64,000 nt of DNA from RPQJ01 sp963793005 (GTDB lineage: Bacteria; Pseudomonadota; Gammaproteobacteria; Steroidobacterales; Steroidobacteraceae): NCBI GenBank assembly GCA_963793005.1, contig CAWBYP010000002.1, positions 806,001 through 870,000 on the forward strand, written 5' to 3'. The stretch's first letter is position 1, and every line of letters begins with the position of its first letter. The notes under the pieces were generated by a model. It was not told the origin of the DNA and made no database searches. It saw only the letters and a list, made by a program, of their open reading frames with translations. This document shows, one piece after another, positions 63,012 through 64,000 of the stretch. Position numbers and translations under genes: made by a program.

Positions 63012-63749
63012 ATGCACCGAATCCTGATCACTGGCTTTCTGCTGTTCTCTGCGCTGGCTCCAACCGGAGCCAGCGCGAGCGCGGAGACCGTCGTCGTGCA
63101 GGATCCGTACATCGACCTGCACAGCGGACCGGGTCGCGGCTTCCCGGTGACCCAGGTGGTCGAGCGCGGCGCCGACGTCGTTCTGCTCCGGCAGCGCACC
63201 GACTGGGTAAAGGTGCGCACCGATCGCGGTCGCGAGGGCTGGGTGAACCGCAGGCAGCTCGAGAGAACGCTCTCCCCGCAAGGCGAGGAGGTTCGGCTTC
63301 CCGGTCCCAGCCCCGACGCCCGCGTCGCGCACCGCTGGGAAATCGGCGTCGGCGCCGGCGACTTTGATGGCGCAGACACCATTGCCGTAACCGGCTCGTA
63401 CATGCTGACCGACTCGCTGTTCGTGCGCGCCGACGTGTCGCAACTGCTCGGCGAGTATTCGACCGGCTGGCTGGGGACCGCGGGCATCGGCCACAACTTC
63501 ATGCCGCAGTGGAGGGTGTCGCCGTTCATCTCGATCGGCGGCGGCGTGGTCTATGTGGATCCGAATGCAACGCTGATCCAGACCAGCAACCGCACCAACT
63601 CGGTGGCCTACGCGGGCGCCGGCCTGCGCGGCTACCTGAGCGACCGATTCCTGCTGCAGGCGGAATACCGCCAGTTCGTGATCTTCATGGACACCAACGA
63701 CAACGAGGTCATCAACGAATGGACCGTCGGCTTCACGCATTTCTTCTGA
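63012..63749 (+). CDS. Secreted SH3-domain and outer-membrane barrel protein
   Basis: 245 residues with a signal peptide of about 22 (MHRILITGFLLFSALAPTGA). A bacterial SH3 domain at about 25-90 (YIDLHSGPGRGFPVTQVVER, DWVKVRTDRGREGWVNRRQL) is followed by a short barrel (WEIGVGAGDFDGADTIAVTG, WRVSPFISIGGGVVY, FLLQAEYRQFVIF) ending in TVGFTHFF with terminal Phe. The SH3 part may touch peptidoglycan while the barrel sits in the outer membrane. It starts four bases after the HzsA-like gene, so it belongs to that operon. Confidence 0.83.
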   Translation: MHRILITGFLLFSALAPTGASASAETVVVQDPYIDLHSGPGRGFPVTQVVERGADVVLLRQRTDWVKVRTDRGREGWVNRRQLERTLSPQGEEVRLPGPSPDARVAHRWEIGVGAGDFDGADTIAVTGSYMLTDSLFVRADVSQLLGEYSTGWLGTAGIGHNFMPQWRVSPFISIGGGVVYVDPNATLIQTSNRTNSVAYAGAGLRGYLSDRFLLQAEYRQFVIFMDTNDNEVINEWTVGFTHFF

Positions 63750-64000
63750 ACGCCGCGGTCGCCGCCGGCGCACACCTGCTTCCCGGCGCAGCGCTTGCGC
63801 AGGACGCCGTCGGTGCGTCGGCCGACACTCCGCAGGTGGTCGAGCCCAGGGTTGCCCGGCGCGAGGTCAAGGTGCCGGCAATCGACACCGAGAACTTCGA
63901 GGCGGGCCTGTTCATCGGCACGGTCAGCATCGAGGACTTCGGCTCGAGCTTCCTGTACGGCGGCCGGATCGCCTATCACTTCACCGAGGACATCTTCGTC
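63719..64000 (+). CDS. Outer-membrane barrel protein, N-terminal part
   Basis: Only 94 residues lie in the window; the gene runs off the edge. Signal peptide MDRRLHAFLLNAAVAAGAHL ends near LAQDA. The start of a barrel follows (ENFEAGLFIGTVSIEDFGSS, YGGRIAYHFTEDIFV), similar in style to the barrel in the preceding gene. Its start lies 31 bases inside that gene. It is probably another outer-membrane part of the same operon. Confidence 0.75.
   Translation, partial: MDRRLHAFLLNAAVAAGAHLLPGAALAQDAVGASADTPQVVEPRVARREVKVPAIDTENFEAGLFIGTVSIEDFGSSFLYGGRIAYHFTEDIFV

Overview
The window is a piece of a high-GC Gammaproteobacterium chromosome. The evidence is the order ispH-lspA-ileS-ribF-murJ-rpsT next to type IV minor pilins, the rplU-rpmA-obg and ispB block, a cysJIHG sulfate-assimilation operon, a PlpD-like patatin/barrel protein and TonB-dependent outer-membrane genes. 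The genus cannot be named from the sequence. I see no phage, insertion sequence or CRISPR array. Genes are dense, often overlapping by four bases (ATGA), and GTG or TTG starts are common.

Layout. 1-1424: end of a type IV minor pilin operon (pilW, pilX, pilE; no pilY1 between pilX and pilE). 1421-8443: a leftward housekeeping run, ispH, lspA, ileS, ribF, murJ. 8537-11977: rpsT, then obg, rpmA and rplU leftward, then ispB and tRNA-Pro(CGG). 12208-15471: a looser, accessory-looking stretch after the tRNA with a DUF2799 lipoprotein, a DUF1254 secreted protein, a membrane protein, a small ORF and a relic of a GNAT acetyltransferase. 15657-20667: folD, fhs, a CGCP-motif protein, a CurA-like reductase and a Nudix hydrolase. 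20776-28896: a histone H1-like protein, ppc, a class III CoA-transferase, a SYLF protein, two methyltransferases and a rhodanese. 28926-30791: a glycerophosphodiesterase gene with two compensating frameshifts. 30877-37089: msrA, a MarC protein, a small conserved protein, the patatin/barrel protein and a TonB receptor. 37107-42802: cysJ, cysI, cysH, cysG.

The most interesting part is 42929-52400. A cyclic-di-GMP class I riboswitch (minus strand, about 52324-52394) sits directly before a nine-gene leftward operon. The operon encodes a TlpA-like thioredoxin, a secreted or anchored coiled-coil protein, two large periplasmic repeat proteins, a small secreted protein, one ExbB/TolQ-type stator, two ExbD/TolR-type proteins and a TonB/AgmX-like transducer. 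Nearly all genes are translationally coupled. This looks like a proton-driven envelope machine switched by c-di-GMP. Its composition recalls the Agl/Glt gliding and Nfs machinery of myxobacteria, but its function here is unknown.

The second unusual region is 52532-64000. It holds apbE, a zinc-ribbon/N2227-like methyltransferase, a Tat-exported DUF1501-like protein, a lipoprotein with two CxxCH domains plus LamG, a monoheme secreted protein, a divergent HzsA-like di-CxxCH lipoprotein, and two overlapping outer-membrane barrel genes, the last cut by the window edge. The four central genes look like one cell-surface redox module that I cannot tie to a known pathway.
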